Shown one piece after another: positions 19,181 through 28,171 of a DNA stretch of 55,474 bases. A model generated the notes under the pieces. The model made no database searches. It worked only from the letters and a program-made list of their open reading frames with translations, and was not told the DNA's origin. The stretch comes from Ascidiaceihabitans sp. (lineage in GTDB: Bacteria > Pseudomonadota > Alphaproteobacteria > Rhodobacterales > Rhodobacteraceae). Each line of letters opens with the position of its first letter. Positions within the stretch are counted from its first letter, which is position 1. The position numbers and the translations under genes were made by a program. The stretch lies in NCBI GenBank assembly GCA_028825475.1, contig JAPKAB010000018.1, positions 1-55,474 on the forward strand, written 5' to 3'.

Positions 19181-20473
19181 TTAGCTTGTCGCTTTGGCTA
19201 GAGCTTGATCCAAGTCAGCAATCAAATCGTCTGCGTCTTCTGTTCCGATTGAAATGCGCACAACTTCTGGAGCTGCACCAGATGCGCGTTGTTGCTCTTC
19301 AGTCAGCTGACGGTGTGTCGTTGAAGCCGAGTGAATGACCAAGGACCGCGTGTCGCCGAGATTGGCGACGTGGCTAAAGATTTCTAGCGAGTCGACCAAT
19401 TTAATGCATGCTTCATAACCGCCTTTGACAGCGATAGTGAACAAGCCACCCGCTCCACGTGGGCAAATTTTAGCAACGCGGTCGTAGTATGGTGAAGACT
19501 TCAGACCCGCATAAGTCACGTAATCAACCCGCGGATCGGTTTCGAGCCACCCAGCGATTTTCTCAGCATTTTCAACGTGGCGTTGCATGCGCAAGGATAG
19601 GGTTTCAGTGCCCATTAGCGTGTAGTGCGCCGCTTGCGGGTTCATTGTCATGCCTAGATCGCGCAGGCCAATTGCGATACCAAAGAAGGTGTATGCAAGG
19701 TTGCCAAAGGTCTCGTGGAACTTGAGGCCGTGATATGCTGGCTCTGGCTGGCTGAGTGATGGGAACTTGTCGTTTGCTGACCAGTCAAATTTCCCTGAGT
19801 CGACGACGCAACCACCTGTCACAGTGCCGTTGCCTGTGAGGTATTTGGTGGTTGAGTGCACGACCAATGTTGCACCGTGTTCAATCGGGCGGCACAGGTA
19901 CGGGGTGGAGGCTGTGTTGTCCACGATCAATGGAATGCCTGCATCGTCAGAGATTGCAGAGATTGCGTCGAGGTCAGTGATGTAGCCACCCGGGTTGGCA
20001 ATCGCTTCGCAGAAGACCGCACGTGTGTTTTCGTCAATCGCTGCTTTAACCGCATCCAAATCGTCAAAATCAACGAATGTGCAAGACCAGCCAAAGCGTT
20101 TGATGGTTTGGCTGAACTGAGTGATCGTACCGCCATATGCGCGGCTAGAAGCCACGATGTTCATGCCCGGTGACATCAACGGGAAGATCGCCATGATTTG
20201 GGCCGCGTGACCAGATGAACAGCAAACCGCGCCAACGCCACCCTCAAGGGTCGCAATGCGTTCTTGCAAAACGGCAACTGTGGGGTTGGTCAGGCGGGAG
20301 TAAATGAAGCCTACTTCTTGCAAGTTGAACAACGCAGCAGCGTGGTCAGCATCGCGAAAGACATAGGCTGTCGTTTGGTGGATCGGCGTTTGACGCGCGC
20401 CAGTTGTTGGATCAGGTTTTGCGCCTGCGTGAATTTGCAGCGTATCAAAACCATAAGTTGGGCCATCAGTCAT
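19181..20473 (-). CDS. metY: O-acetylhomoserine sulfhydrylase (aminocarboxypropyltransferase)
   Basis: A PLP enzyme of the Cys/Met metabolism family that makes homocysteine from O-acetylhomoserine and sulfide. The 430-residue length and the long insert (GYLTDLDAIS, then ATLVVHSTTKYLTGNG) fit MetY rather than the shorter MetZ/MetB. The PLP lysine is K210 in HSTTKYL. The N-terminal FDTLQIHAGAKPDPTTGARQTPIHQTTAY is diagnostic. It is followed by its own hairpin and appears monocistronic. I could not fit a SAM-II or SAM-V riboswitch to the short leader with any confidence. Confidence 0.93.
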   Translation of the reverse strand: MTDGPTYGFDTLQIHAGAKPDPTTGARQTPIHQTTAYVFRDADHAAALFNLQEVGFIYSRLTNPTVAVLQERIATLEGGVGAVCCSSGHAAQIMAIFPLMSPGMNIVASSRAYGGTITQFSQTIKRFGWSCTFVDFDDLDAVKAAIDENTRAVFCEAIANPGGYITDLDAISAISDDAGIPLIVDNTASTPYLCRPIEHGATLVVHSTTKYLTGNGTVTGGCVVDSGKFDWSANDKFPSLSQPEPAYHGLKFHETFGNLAYTFFGIAIGLRDLGMTMNPQAAHYTLMGTETLSLRMQRHVENAEKIAGWLETDPRVDYVTYAGLKSSPYYDRVAKICPRGAGGLFTIAVKGGYEACIKLVDSLEIFSHVANLGDTRSLVIHSASTTHRQLTEEQQRASGAAPEVVRISIGTEDADDLIADLDQALAKATS

Positions 20474-20565
20474 TGTTTAGATCCTTTTCCATAGCGGCTG
20501 TTTGTTGCCTTGTGGAGTAAGGTATGCACCGCCAACGATCAAGGGTGAGACTGAAAACCAAAGTC

Positions 20566-21567
20566 TTAGCGCATCCAGAAGCCTTCGGACTTAATCCGAT
20601 TGCGGATCGCTTGTTCGCGCCGCGGCATGTGGTTTTGATCAAACAATGCACGCACTTTTTCACCGCGACCTTGATAAACGGTACGCTTAATCGCTTCATA
20701 ACCTTTTAGGATTTTTTTGATCTTGTTCGGTGCGGCAACTGTTTCCAAGGTTTCAATTACATGCTGGCTTTCACGTGCATAAAGCAGCGGAAACATGCGG
20801 TAATGACAGCTGGTTTTACCATCGAGATAGCCAGCTTCCAAGGTATCGCGACCACCGCCAAGTGCATGTACCACCAAAGGTAGGACTATTTGATCCAACC
20901 ATGGCGTTAATTCTTGGCAGGCCAGTTCAGGCATTGGTTCGCGACGTACAGCTAATGCGTATTCTAGAAATTTCTCACCAAAAGCATGAGGGCAGTTGTA
21001 GTAGAAGAAGCCTGCGTTGAAGTAGAGATAACGCTTCCAGTACTCATCGGGCTCCGACAAATCTAGACTGCTGTCGAAATCCAAGCCGAATTTATCATAG
21101 AGCGATTTCCAAATACCCGCATAACCTGGGCCATAAAGCGGAGGCTTTGGCCATGTACCTTCACGGCGAAGCGATGCGCTGGGGCGGTCAAAGTCAAAAG
21201 GCACTTCCATCAGGTTGTCAGTGATTAGGGTGTCGGTGTCGAAAAAGACGAATGGTTCACCTTTGGGTAATGCGGACAACATTTCAATTTTATTACCATA
21301 GGCGTAATCGGCGCCGAAGTGTTTGCATTCAAACGGCACAATTTCAGCATCCAACCCCTCAAGGGCTTCGCGGATGTCGGGTTTTAGGCGTGGATCGTTT
21401 GGCCACTTTGGACCCGGTTGTGGCTCTGCAATCAGCAGTTTTCCTTGAAAATCAGGGCTGTGATGGCGCAGAGATGCAGCAAAAAGCAAGGCTTCGTAGC
21501 CCAAGCGGCCATTCTGGCCAACGACAACAACGTTGAAGGTTCTTGGATTGCTTGATTGTTTTGCCAT
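20566..21567 (-). CDS. Glycosyltransferase-like protein with a DxD motif
   Basis: A 333-residue soluble protein with an N-terminal Rossmann-like start (FNVVVVGQNGRLGYEALLFAAS) and an FFDTDTL motif (D110-x-D112), the metal and nucleotide-sugar site of GT-A glycosyltransferases. A later stretch (YLYFNAGFFYYNCPHAFGEKFLEYA) also matches GT-A layout, in which a strand after the DxD carries acceptor contacts. The basic C-terminal tail could bind membrane or nucleic acid. No polysaccharide genes lie nearby, so the acceptor is unknown. It is 92 bases upstream of metY in the same orientation, but a functional link is not evident. Confidence 0.6.
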   Translation of the reverse strand: MAKQSSNPRTFNVVVVGQNGRLGYEALLFAASLRHHSPDFQGKLLIAEPQPGPKWPNDPRLKPDIREALEGLDAEIVPFECKHFGADYAYGNKIEMLSALPKGEPFVFFDTDTLITDNLMEVPFDFDRPSASLRREGTWPKPPLYGPGYAGIWKSLYDKFGLDFDSSLDLSEPDEYWKRYLYFNAGFFYYNCPHAFGEKFLEYALAVRREPMPELACQELTPWLDQIVLPLVVHALGGGRDTLEAGYLDGKTSCHYRMFPLLYARESQHVIETLETVAAPNKIKKILKGYEAIKRTVYQGRGEKVRALFDQNHMPRREQAIRNRIKSEGFWMR

Positions 21568-21662
21568 GCTGCGCCTGCTTTTCTTTTTTATCAGTATAGT
21601 CAGATTGTTCGATGTACAAAAGTCGGCAAATTAATTTTCTATATCGATGGTTATCAAACTGG

Positions 21663-21699
21663 GAAAAAAGAGAAAGCTCCGCAAGAATGCGAGGCTTTC
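21663..21699 (-). terminator. Rho-independent terminator of the hydantoinase operon
   Basis: Read on the minus strand, a GAAAGCCTCGCA / TGCGGAGCTTTC hairpin with a TTCT loop is followed by TCTTTTTTCC. It lies about 20 bases after the SDR stop, at the end of the seven-gene operon. Confidence 0.85.
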
Positions 21700-21718
21700 G
21701 TTTCATATGGGCAGTTGT

Positions 21719-22420
21719 TTAGACAGAGACTGTTAAACCACCATCAACTCGAAGGTTCTGGCCCGTTACATAGCTAGAAGCATCAGACGCCATGAATGCC
21801 ACGGTTTCAGTGAGTTCACGCACATCTGCGTAACGTCCAGCAGGAATGCGGTCCAAACGGTCTTGTTTCTCTGGCAAGCTGTTGATGAAACCCGGAAGGA
21901 TGTTGTTCATCCTAATACCTTCAGGTGCATATTTGGTTGAAAACAGCTTTGTGTAAGAGGCCAATGAAGCACGGAATACCGCAGATGTTGGGAAGTCTGG
22001 ATCAGGTTCGAATACCGCAAAGGTTGAGATGTTGACGATGGATCCCTTGCCTTGGCTCTGCATTATTGGCAGGACCAGTCGGGTAATACGCACAATGTTC
22101 ATGAAGTAGTAATCCATGCCAAGGTGCCAGTCCTCGTCACTGATTTCCATGATTGGGCCCTTGGGACCATGACCCGCACAGTTGATCACTGTATCTATCC
22201 GGCCAAAACGCGCCATCGCCGCGGCAACAAAGGCTTCTAGATCCGCAACCACCAAGTTGGAGCCCGTGAAGCCCAAGCCGCCGAGCTCTTTGCCCAAAGA
22301 TTCGCCTTTGCCTGAAGAGGAAAATACAGCGACGTCATAGCCCATTTCGGACATCTTGCGGGCTGCGTCTGCGCCAATGCCGCTGCCTCCGCCAACAATC
22401 ATTGCTACTGGATTGGTCAT
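21719..22420 (-). CDS. SDR-fold protein with a degenerate catalytic motif
   Basis: A classical short-chain dehydrogenase fold of 233 residues. The cofactor loop GGGSGIG (residues 10-16) and NCAGHG (80-85) are intact. The usual YxxxK is replaced: aligning on the downstream GIRMNNILPGF block puts S146 at the Tyr position and R150 at the Lys position (SAVFR), with T133 at the catalytic Ser. Oxidoreductase activity by the normal mechanism is therefore doubtful; it could bind NAD(P) structurally or use other chemistry. I chose ATG 22420 (MTNPVAM) because an AGGGGAT site precedes it. It is the last gene of the operon, 10 bases after the uronate-dehydrogenase-like gene. Confidence 0.85.
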   Translation of the reverse strand: MTNPVAMIVGGGSGIGADAARKMSEMGYDVAVFSSSGKGESLGKELGGLGFTGSNLVVADLEAFVAAAMARFGRIDTVINCAGHGPKGPIMEISDEDWHLGMDYYFMNIVRITRLVLPIMQSQGKGSIVNISTFAVFEPDPDFPTSAVFRASLASYTKLFSTKYAPEGIRMNNILPGFINSLPEKQDRLDRIPAGRYADVRELTETVAFMASDASSYVTGQNLRVDGGLTVSV

Positions 22421-22430
22421 TCTGATCCCC

Positions 22431-23267
22431 TTACGTTTTTTTCGTGTCGTCAACGATGTTCATGGTCGCAACGCCAGAATTGCCAAGCTCGACAGAAGCA
22501 AACGGCCCACCATGACACATGTTACCTGGGTCTTGGCTGTCCAACACATCACTCGCTGCAAATGTTTCTGCAGCAAACTGTTCAGCGTTGTCTTTTGGTC
22601 GATAGCCAAGGAAGCTGGCTTTTGCGTTGTCCACAGGCACCCGGTCATTGTTTGATACGCCGTAGACGACAGCAAAGCCTGTCACAGGTGTATCGATCGC
22701 GCGTGTCACCAGTTGGATTAGATCATCGTATGATAACCAAGACCCAACAGCGCGAGGGTTGCCGACGTTTGCGGCAGACAGAATGCGCATGCAAACGGAT
22801 TCAACACCGCGTTTGTCCCAGTAAAGACTGGCCAGATCTTCCGCAAAACACTTGGCCAGACCATAATAGGTGTCCGGACGGTGAGGCGCATCAGTTCCGA
22901 TAAATTCGTTTTTCGGGTGCATACCAACGGCGTGGATTGAAGAAGCATAAACAACACGACGCACACCGTTTTTAAATGCGGCTTCCCACACGTTATAGGC
23001 ACCAACGATGTTGGATTGAAGGATTGCATCAAACGGTGCTTCGTCCCCAATTGCGCCAAAGTGGACAACCATGTCTGCGTCTTTAAGTAGGTCAACCATT
23101 TGATCTAGGTTGGCCAAGTCAGCTTTCACATAGCTTTCACCCGCGTAAAGTGTGCCGATCTCGTCTGCCAGGTCGGTTGAAACCAACTGATCTGCCATTT
23201 TGCTAAGCGGTTCGCGCAAGTGAGATCCAAGACGGCCAGCTGCGCCTGTTAGAACGATCTTTTTCAT
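22431..23267 (-). CDS. NAD-dependent epimerase/dehydratase family, uronate dehydrogenase-like
   Basis: An extended SDR of 278 residues. The NAD loop is TGAAGRLG (residues 7-14), and the catalytic residues are S110 region (YASS) and Y135-x3-K139 (YGLAK). The order and wording of motifs (LQSNIVGAYN, then PDTYYGLAKCFAEDLA, then SYDDLIQL and FLGYRPKDNAE) follow bacterial uronate dehydrogenase, which oxidises galacturonate or glucuronate to the aldaric lactone. The substrate in this operon may differ. Its start overlaps the aminotransferase stop by 4 bases, showing translational coupling. Confidence 0.8.
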   Translation of the reverse strand: MKKIVLTGAAGRLGSHLREPLSKMADQLVSTDLADEIGTLYAGESYVKADLANLDQMVDLLKDADMVVHFGAIGDEAPFDAILQSNIVGAYNVWEAAFKNGVRRVVYASSIHAVGMHPKNEFIGTDAPHRPDTYYGLAKCFAEDLASLYWDKRGVESVCMRILSAANVGNPRAVGSWLSYDDLIQLVTRAIDTPVTGFAVVYGVSNNDRVPVDNAKASFLGYRPKDNAEQFAAETFAASDVLDSQDPGNMCHGGPFASVELGNSGVATMNIVDDTKKT

Positions 23268-24484
23268 GGTGTATTTCCTTTGACGGTCAATTTGGAAAGG
23301 GCCGCGGCGATGCGGTCCAGAGCGATGTTCAGGACATCTTCAGAGCAAGCTGTGGAGATGCGAAAAAAAGGCGATAAGTCATAGGCGCTGCCTGGCACTG
23401 CGGCGACTTTGGCTTCGGATAAGATGTATGCGGTAAATGCTGTGTCATCTTCTAGTGCAATACCTTCTGCAGTCGTGGCACCTATGAAATGTTCACAATT
23501 TATATAGGCGTAGAATGCGCCATCTGGTGGAGCCAGCGTCAAGCCATCGATCCCTTTGATACGTTCGACAACCAGATTACGCCGTGCTTCAAATGCGGAT
23601 TTGAAGAGGGCGACGCTGTTTTGGGGGCCATTCAGTGCGGCCGATGCAGCTGCTTGGGCCACCGAACATGCACCCGATGATATCTGCGACTGCACTTTGG
23701 TCATACCTTTAATCAAAGGGGTAGGGCCTGCGCCATAACCAATGCGCCAGCCGGTCATCGCATAGGCCTTTGATACACCACTTACTATCAACACTTGACC
23801 GCTCAAATCTGGATTGGCCGAAAGGAATGAAACATGTTTCTTGCTATCAAAAGTGATGTGTTCGTAAATTTCATCCGACATAACCAACACGTGCGGATGG
23901 CGGCGGACTACATCGCCAAGCTCTGAAAGTTGCTGTGCATCATAGGACGTCCCAGATGGATTGGACGGGAGGTTCAACAAAAGCCAACGGGTGTGAGGCG
24001 TAATTGCTGCCTCAAGCAACTCGGGGGTTAGACGAAAACCGTTGTCGGGCGGGCAATCGATAACAATAGGTCGCCCACCAAGGATTAAAACCATGTCCTT
24101 GTACTGACCGAAATATGGGGCACAAAGCAGAACTTCGGACGTGTTTTCCAATGTCGCCATGAACGCATCAAAGATGACCTGCTTGGCACCGTTTCCTACA
24201 ATGACTTCGCTTGGGGAAAAGTTTAAGGTGTTGTCGCGTTTGAATTTATCGATAATTGCCAACTTAAGCGCGGCGGTTCCATCCGTTGGTGGATAGCGCG
24301 TTTCACCGAGTTTAGCAGCTTGATAAGCTGCCTCAACGATGTGGGCCGGCGTATCAAAATCTGGCTCGCCCAATCCCAAATCGATCACGTCATGACCTTC
24401 GGCTTTTAGTGCTTTGGCATTTTGGCTAACAGCTGCTGACGCAGAGGGTTTTACTGCATCCAACCGCTTTGCCAGGTAGTTCAC
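23264..24484 (-). CDS. Class I pyridoxal-phosphate aminotransferase
   Basis: A fold-type I aminotransferase of 406 residues in the aspartate aminotransferase (Igamma) group. The PLP lysine is K239 in VSKAYAMTGWRIGYG, with NPSGTSY and DEIYEH as cofactor contacts and an Arg in FFRIST for the substrate carboxylate. It would interconvert an amino acid and its 2-oxo acid within the operon's pathway. Both ends overlap neighbours by 4 bases. The specific substrate is not readable from the sequence. Confidence 0.88.
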   Translation of the reverse strand: MNYLAKRLDAVKPSASAAVSQNAKALKAEGHDVIDLGLGEPDFDTPAHIVEAAYQAAKLGETRYPPTDGTAALKLAIIDKFKRDNTLNFSPSEVIVGNGAKQVIFDAFMATLENTSEVLLCAPYFGQYKDMVLILGGRPIVIDCPPDNGFRLTPELLEAAITPHTRWLLLNLPSNPSGTSYDAQQLSELGDVVRRHPHVLVMSDEIYEHITFDSKKHVSFLSANPDLSGQVLIVSGVSKAYAMTGWRIGYGAGPTPLIKGMTKVQSQISSGACSVAQAAASAALNGPQNSVALFKSAFEARRNLVVERIKGIDGLTLAPPDGAFYAYINCEHFIGATTAEGIALEDDTAFTAYILSEAKVAAVPGSAYDLSPFFRISTACSEDVLNIALDRIAAALSKLTVKGNTP

Positions 24485-25254
24485 TGTAACCCACCTTTGA
24501 CTTGAGCAAGTAGTGCATCAGATCCTTTGGCAAGAATTGATGCATCAGACCCACAAGCCACAAATGTGAAGCCTTCATTCAGCAATTTGGCGGCAAATTC
24601 TGTGTCCAATACTAGTGTGCCAACGGGGATACCTTTGGCCATTAGCGCGCGGGCGGCTGGCATGATCAAATCCCATACAGCATTGTCCATCGGTTTGCCC
24701 AATAGGCCCATGTCCGCAGCAATATCCGCGGGTCCAAAAAACACACCCGAAACACCGTCTTGGGTCCCGATTTCTTCGGCCATCGCGACGGCTGATTGGG
24801 TTTCAAGCTGCAGGATCACGGTTGTTTCCTGCTCGACTTTGGCAAAATAATCTTTGATGCGACCGAATTTATTCGCCCGAGTGGAACCAGAAACACCGCG
24901 CACGCCATTTGGTGGATAGCGTGTTGCAGCGATTGCCTTTTGTGCCTCTTCTACATTTTGGATCATCGGGAACAATAGGCCTGGCGCACCGGAATCTAGT
25001 AAGCGTTTTACCTGAACCGTGTCGTTCCAATCTGGGCGAACAATCGCGGTGGTTCCGGTTGAAGCAAAGACCTGTAGCTGTCCGATGACTGAATTAAGGT
25101 CATTGGGCGAATGCTCCATGTCGATGAGGACCCAGTCGTAACCTGACGGGGCCACAACTTCGGCTGTGAAATTACTTGATAGTGTAACCCACAGGCCGAT
25201 CTGCTTTTTCCCTGCAGTAATGGCGCGGGTGAATGGGTTTTGCGGGAGGTTCAT
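24481..25254 (-). CDS. HpcH/HpaI-family class II aldolase
   Basis: A metal-dependent aldolase of 257 residues that cleaves 2-oxo-4-hydroxy acids into pyruvate (or a similar 2-oxo acid) plus an aldehyde. Family residues are visible: catalytic H48 (DMEHSPND), an Arg in IVRPDW, a metal-ligand Glu in QLETQSAV and an Asp in FFGPADIAADMG. Close relatives act on 4-hydroxy-2-oxoheptanedioate or 2-keto-3-deoxy-rhamnonate. The start overlaps the flavoprotein stop by one base. Confidence 0.9.
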   Translation of the reverse strand: MNLPQNPFTRAITAGKKQIGLWVTLSSNFTAEVVAPSGYDWVLIDMEHSPNDLNSVIGQLQVFASTGTTAIVRPDWNDTVQVKRLLDSGAPGLLFPMIQNVEEAQKAIAATRYPPNGVRGVSGSTRANKFGRIKDYFAKVEQETTVILQLETQSAVAMAEEIGTQDGVSGVFFGPADIAADMGLLGKPMDNAVWDLIMPAARALMAKGIPVGTLVLDTEFAAKLLNEGFTFVACGSDASILAKGSDALLAQVKGGLQ

Positions 25255-26465
25255 TAGATGATGGCCTTCTCTGGGAATTTTTCACCTTTCTCAATACGCT
25301 CATATCCGAAGGCTGACAAATCCAGTGTGCGGTACTCACCATATGTCAGCAATTCAGACACGCCACGCCCCATCGCAGGGGACTGCTGGAACCCGTGACC
25401 GGAGAAGCCATTGACGAAAATAAAGTTGGTGATCTTTGAGTGTGGGCCAACAATCGCGTTTTGGTCAAAGGTGTTATAGGCATAGTGCCCCGCCCATGAG
25501 TTGATCAACTTGATCCGCTCAAATGCTGGAATGCGGGTGGCCAGCACAGGCCATACCTTTTCTTCCCAGATCGAATGATCCTGAACGAAGTCGTCAAAAT
25601 CCACCGCAGGGTCATCATCTGGCGGGCAGCCGGCCAGATAATAGGTCCCTTCAGAACGCATATGCACGCCAGACGGATCAATCGTCAGTGGTAGATCGCG
25701 ATCCAGCGGCGTTTCTGCGTCAAAGATAAAGGTGTAGCGTTTGCGTGGCTCAACAGGGATGTCGATGCCCGCCATCGCCGCCGTCAACGCCGCGCGTGGG
25801 CCAGAACAGTTCACAACCGTGCCGCATGACACGACCTCACCAGAGGCCAACGTGACGCTTTCCACTTTGGAACCATCCGTTGATTTGGTCATAGCGACCA
25901 CTTCGTTTGTTAGGTATTCAACGCCGCGCTCGCGGGCTGAGCGTTTCCACCAGTCAAACAGGGTGTTGCCGTCAAAATAGCCCTCGTCGATCAGGTTGTG
26001 GTTGCCCACTAAGATGTCGTCGAGATTATAAAACGGGTAATCCGCTTTGATTTCCTCAGCGGTCATGTGCTTGGTACCAGCGCCCAATTTGGCCTGAATT
26101 TCCTGGCCCTCTTTTAAGGTGGCGGCGAATTCTGCGTTGTCGGCCAAATACATATAGCCATAGCTTTGCAAAATCGGGTGGGGCACGCGTTCATCACCGC
26201 CCATGTATTCGCGAAAGTTCTTCACGAAATCCGCAGCGAACTGGGAAACGCGGATGTTCACCTCGTTTGAGAACTGTTGCCGCATGCAGCTGTTGGTGTG
26301 CACGGTGGATGTGAATTCATAAGTTGGGTCTTTTTCAACGACCAAAATGCTGCCGTTGAAATCGGGGTTGGTGGCTGTGAACCACGCCACGGATGATCCC
26401 AGCATCGCGCCGCCGACGATTACAACGTCATAGCTGTTGGCTTTGGGTGTTTGCAGTTTGCTCAT
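25254..26465 (-). CDS. FAD-dependent amine/amino-acid oxidoreductase, DAO family
   Basis: A flavoprotein of 403 residues related to sarcosine oxidase, dimethylglycine oxidase and FOXRED1-type enzymes. The FAD Rossmann motif is VVIVGGAMLGSSVA (G18 to G23), followed by VVEKDP. The C-terminal FAD site is FVNGFSGHGFQQSPAMGRGVSELL. It would oxidise a secondary amine or amino acid to an imine or oxo acid. No signal peptide is seen. It is coupled to hyuB upstream (the hyuB stop and this start share position 26465) and to the aldolase downstream. Codons here and in hyuA/hyuB look more GC-rich than in the next four genes. Confidence 0.87.
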   Translation of the reverse strand: MSKLQTPKANSYDVVIVGGAMLGSSVAWFTATNPDFNGSILVVEKDPTYEFTSTVHTNSCMRQQFSNEVNIRVSQFAADFVKNFREYMGGDERVPHPILQSYGYMYLADNAEFAATLKEGQEIQAKLGAGTKHMTAEEIKADYPFYNLDDILVGNHNLIDEGYFDGNTLFDWWKRSARERGVEYLTNEVVAMTKSTDGSKVESVTLASGEVVSCGTVVNCSGPRAALTAAMAGIDIPVEPRKRYTFIFDAETPLDRDLPLTIDPSGVHMRSEGTYYLAGCPPDDDPAVDFDDFVQDHSIWEEKVWPVLATRIPAFERIKLINSWAGHYAYNTFDQNAIVGPHSKITNFIFVNGFSGHGFQQSPAMGRGVSELLTYGEYRTLDLSAFGYERIEKGEKFPEKAII

Positions 26466-28171
26466 TATACCATCTCTCCCTTTGCGACGGCGGTTTGGAC
26501 CGCTTCAATGTCTTGCTGCGTCATTCCATAATCGTGCGCGGCAGTCTCGGCGGATATATATCCACGAGCCAAATCGCGTTTTACCAGTTCTGGATCGCGT
26601 TCACTGACAGGACCGTAACCAGCCCCACCGGGAAAGGCCAAAACAACACGGCGCCCATGCGCCACAAACTGTTTGCCTTTGCCGTACATTTTAGCGCCGT
26701 CGTCTTGGATGATAGTCGTTGGTGCACCGTTTTCGCCACCTTGGCGGCCACGGGCAGGGTGATCTACGCGGTCAAACATGGCTTGGAAATCAAACTCATG
26801 CCCCTCGCGCGCGCCGACTTCCATGTACTGGCCCAAGCCCCCACGGAACTTGCCCGCACCGCCACTGTCAGGGCGCAACTCTTTGCGCCAAATAATGACG
26901 GGGCCAGTGTGTTCTGTGGCCTCAATCGGCATGGTCATTACACCCGATGGGAAGGCTGTCGCGTTCAAACCGTCAAATTGCGGACGCGCACCTGCGCCAC
27001 CGGAGTTGAACGTCAGCACCTCAGCACGGCGCGCGCCAACTGTGGGTTCCGCATCGGTGCGGGGGCGCAGGGACACTTGGAAATTGCACAGACAACCCGC
27101 GCCCTCAGCAGGCACAGTGTTGGGCAGCAATTGATCCAAAGCCGCGTAAATCGCATCTGGAACAAAGTGGCCCACGATATGGCGCAGGGCCACAGGCGCA
27201 GGGTGTACCGCATTTACGATTGAGTTCTCAGGGGCCGTAATCTCGAACGGAGCCAAGGAGGCGGCGTTGTTCGGAATTTCAGGAGCAATGGCGCATTTCA
27301 AAGCGTAGCAAGCATAGGCTTTGGCATAAACCAGCGGACAGTTGATGCCTTTTTTATCTACACCAGAGGTGCCTGCAAAGTCGGATAGTATACGATCCTG
27401 TTCAATGCTCAGCTTCACCTTCAGCGTAATCGGTGCAGAGAACCCATCAACCGTCATTTCACCTGATGCTTCGCCATGGGGCAGGGCATTGATACATTCC
27501 AGCGTTGCGCGGCGCGAGTTCTCAAGGATAAATCCGCCGATGCCATTCAGATCATCCAGCCCGAATTCCTCCATCATCTCGATCAAACGGCGATGGCCGA
27601 TCTCGTTACAGGTGGTCAATGCATAGATGTCGCCAACCAGCTGATCAGGTTCACGCACATTGCCGCGCACGATACGGATTAGGGTTTGGTCTACTTCGCC
27701 GCGGGTCACCAGCTTCATGATCGGGATATAAAGACCCTCTTCATAAACGCTGGCTGCATCTGCGCCGAAACCACGGCCACCGATGTCCACGATATGGGCG
27801 GTGCACCCAAAGAAACCCGCCAGCTCGCCCTTGTGGAAGGACGGCGTCACAACGGTGATGTCATGCAAGTGGCCTGTGCCTTCCCACGGATCGTTGGTGA
27901 TATAGACGTCACCTTCAAAGATGTTCTCGCGTCCAATGCGGCGGATAAAGTGACCAACCGCATCGGCCATCGCATTCACGTGTCCGGGTGTGCCTGTCAC
28001 CGCTTGGGCCAACATCTGACCGTCGGTGTCATAGACGCCCGCAGACAAATCACCCGCTTCGCGTACGGATGTTGAGAAGGCGGTGCGAACCAATGCTTGT
28101 GCTTGTTCTTCAACGACCGAAATCATGCGGTTCCACATGACCTGATAGGCAACGTTTGACGGGGTGCTCAT
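26465..28171 (-). CDS. hyuB: Hydantoinase B / oxoprolinase family subunit
   Basis: The B subunit of ATP-dependent hydantoinase, oxoprolinase or acetone-carboxylase-type enzymes, 568 residues long. The N-terminal block MWNRMISVVEEQAQALVRTAFSTSVREAGDLSAG and the ITNDPWEGTGHLHDITVVTP motif are characteristic. The C-terminal RGGLGQYMEVG and FPGGAGYGP segments also match. Paired with HyuA it would open a cyclic amide (hydantoin, 5-oxoproline-like) using ATP. The 4-base overlap with hyuA indicates coupled translation. Confidence 0.92.
   Translation of the reverse strand: MSTPSNVAYQVMWNRMISVVEEQAQALVRTAFSTSVREAGDLSAGVYDTDGQMLAQAVTGTPGHVNAMADAVGHFIRRIGRENIFEGDVYITNDPWEGTGHLHDITVVTPSFHKGELAGFFGCTAHIVDIGGRGFGADAASVYEEGLYIPIMKLVTRGEVDQTLIRIVRGNVREPDQLVGDIYALTTCNEIGHRRLIEMMEEFGLDDLNGIGGFILENSRRATLECINALPHGEASGEMTVDGFSAPITLKVKLSIEQDRILSDFAGTSGVDKKGINCPLVYAKAYACYALKCAIAPEIPNNAASLAPFEITAPENSIVNAVHPAPVALRHIVGHFVPDAIYAALDQLLPNTVPAEGAGCLCNFQVSLRPRTDAEPTVGARRAEVLTFNSGGAGARPQFDGLNATAFPSGVMTMPIEATEHTGPVIIWRKELRPDSGGAGKFRGGLGQYMEVGAREGHEFDFQAMFDRVDHPARGRQGGENGAPTTIIQDDGAKMYGKGKQFVAHGRRVVLAFPGGAGYGPVSERDPELVKRDLARGYISAETAAHDYGMTQQDIEAVQTAVAKGEMV

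Noticed and set aside
20474..20565. SAM-II or SAM-V riboswitch upstream of metY
   Set aside because: The family often carries one in alphaproteobacteria, but the 92-base leader did not show the conserved pseudoknot segments that I can recall; a covariance-model search would decide.
26393..27223. 276-codon plus-strand frame over hyuB
   Set aside because: Shadow of the hyuB codon pattern; compositionally odd protein and no ribosome site evaluated as convincing.
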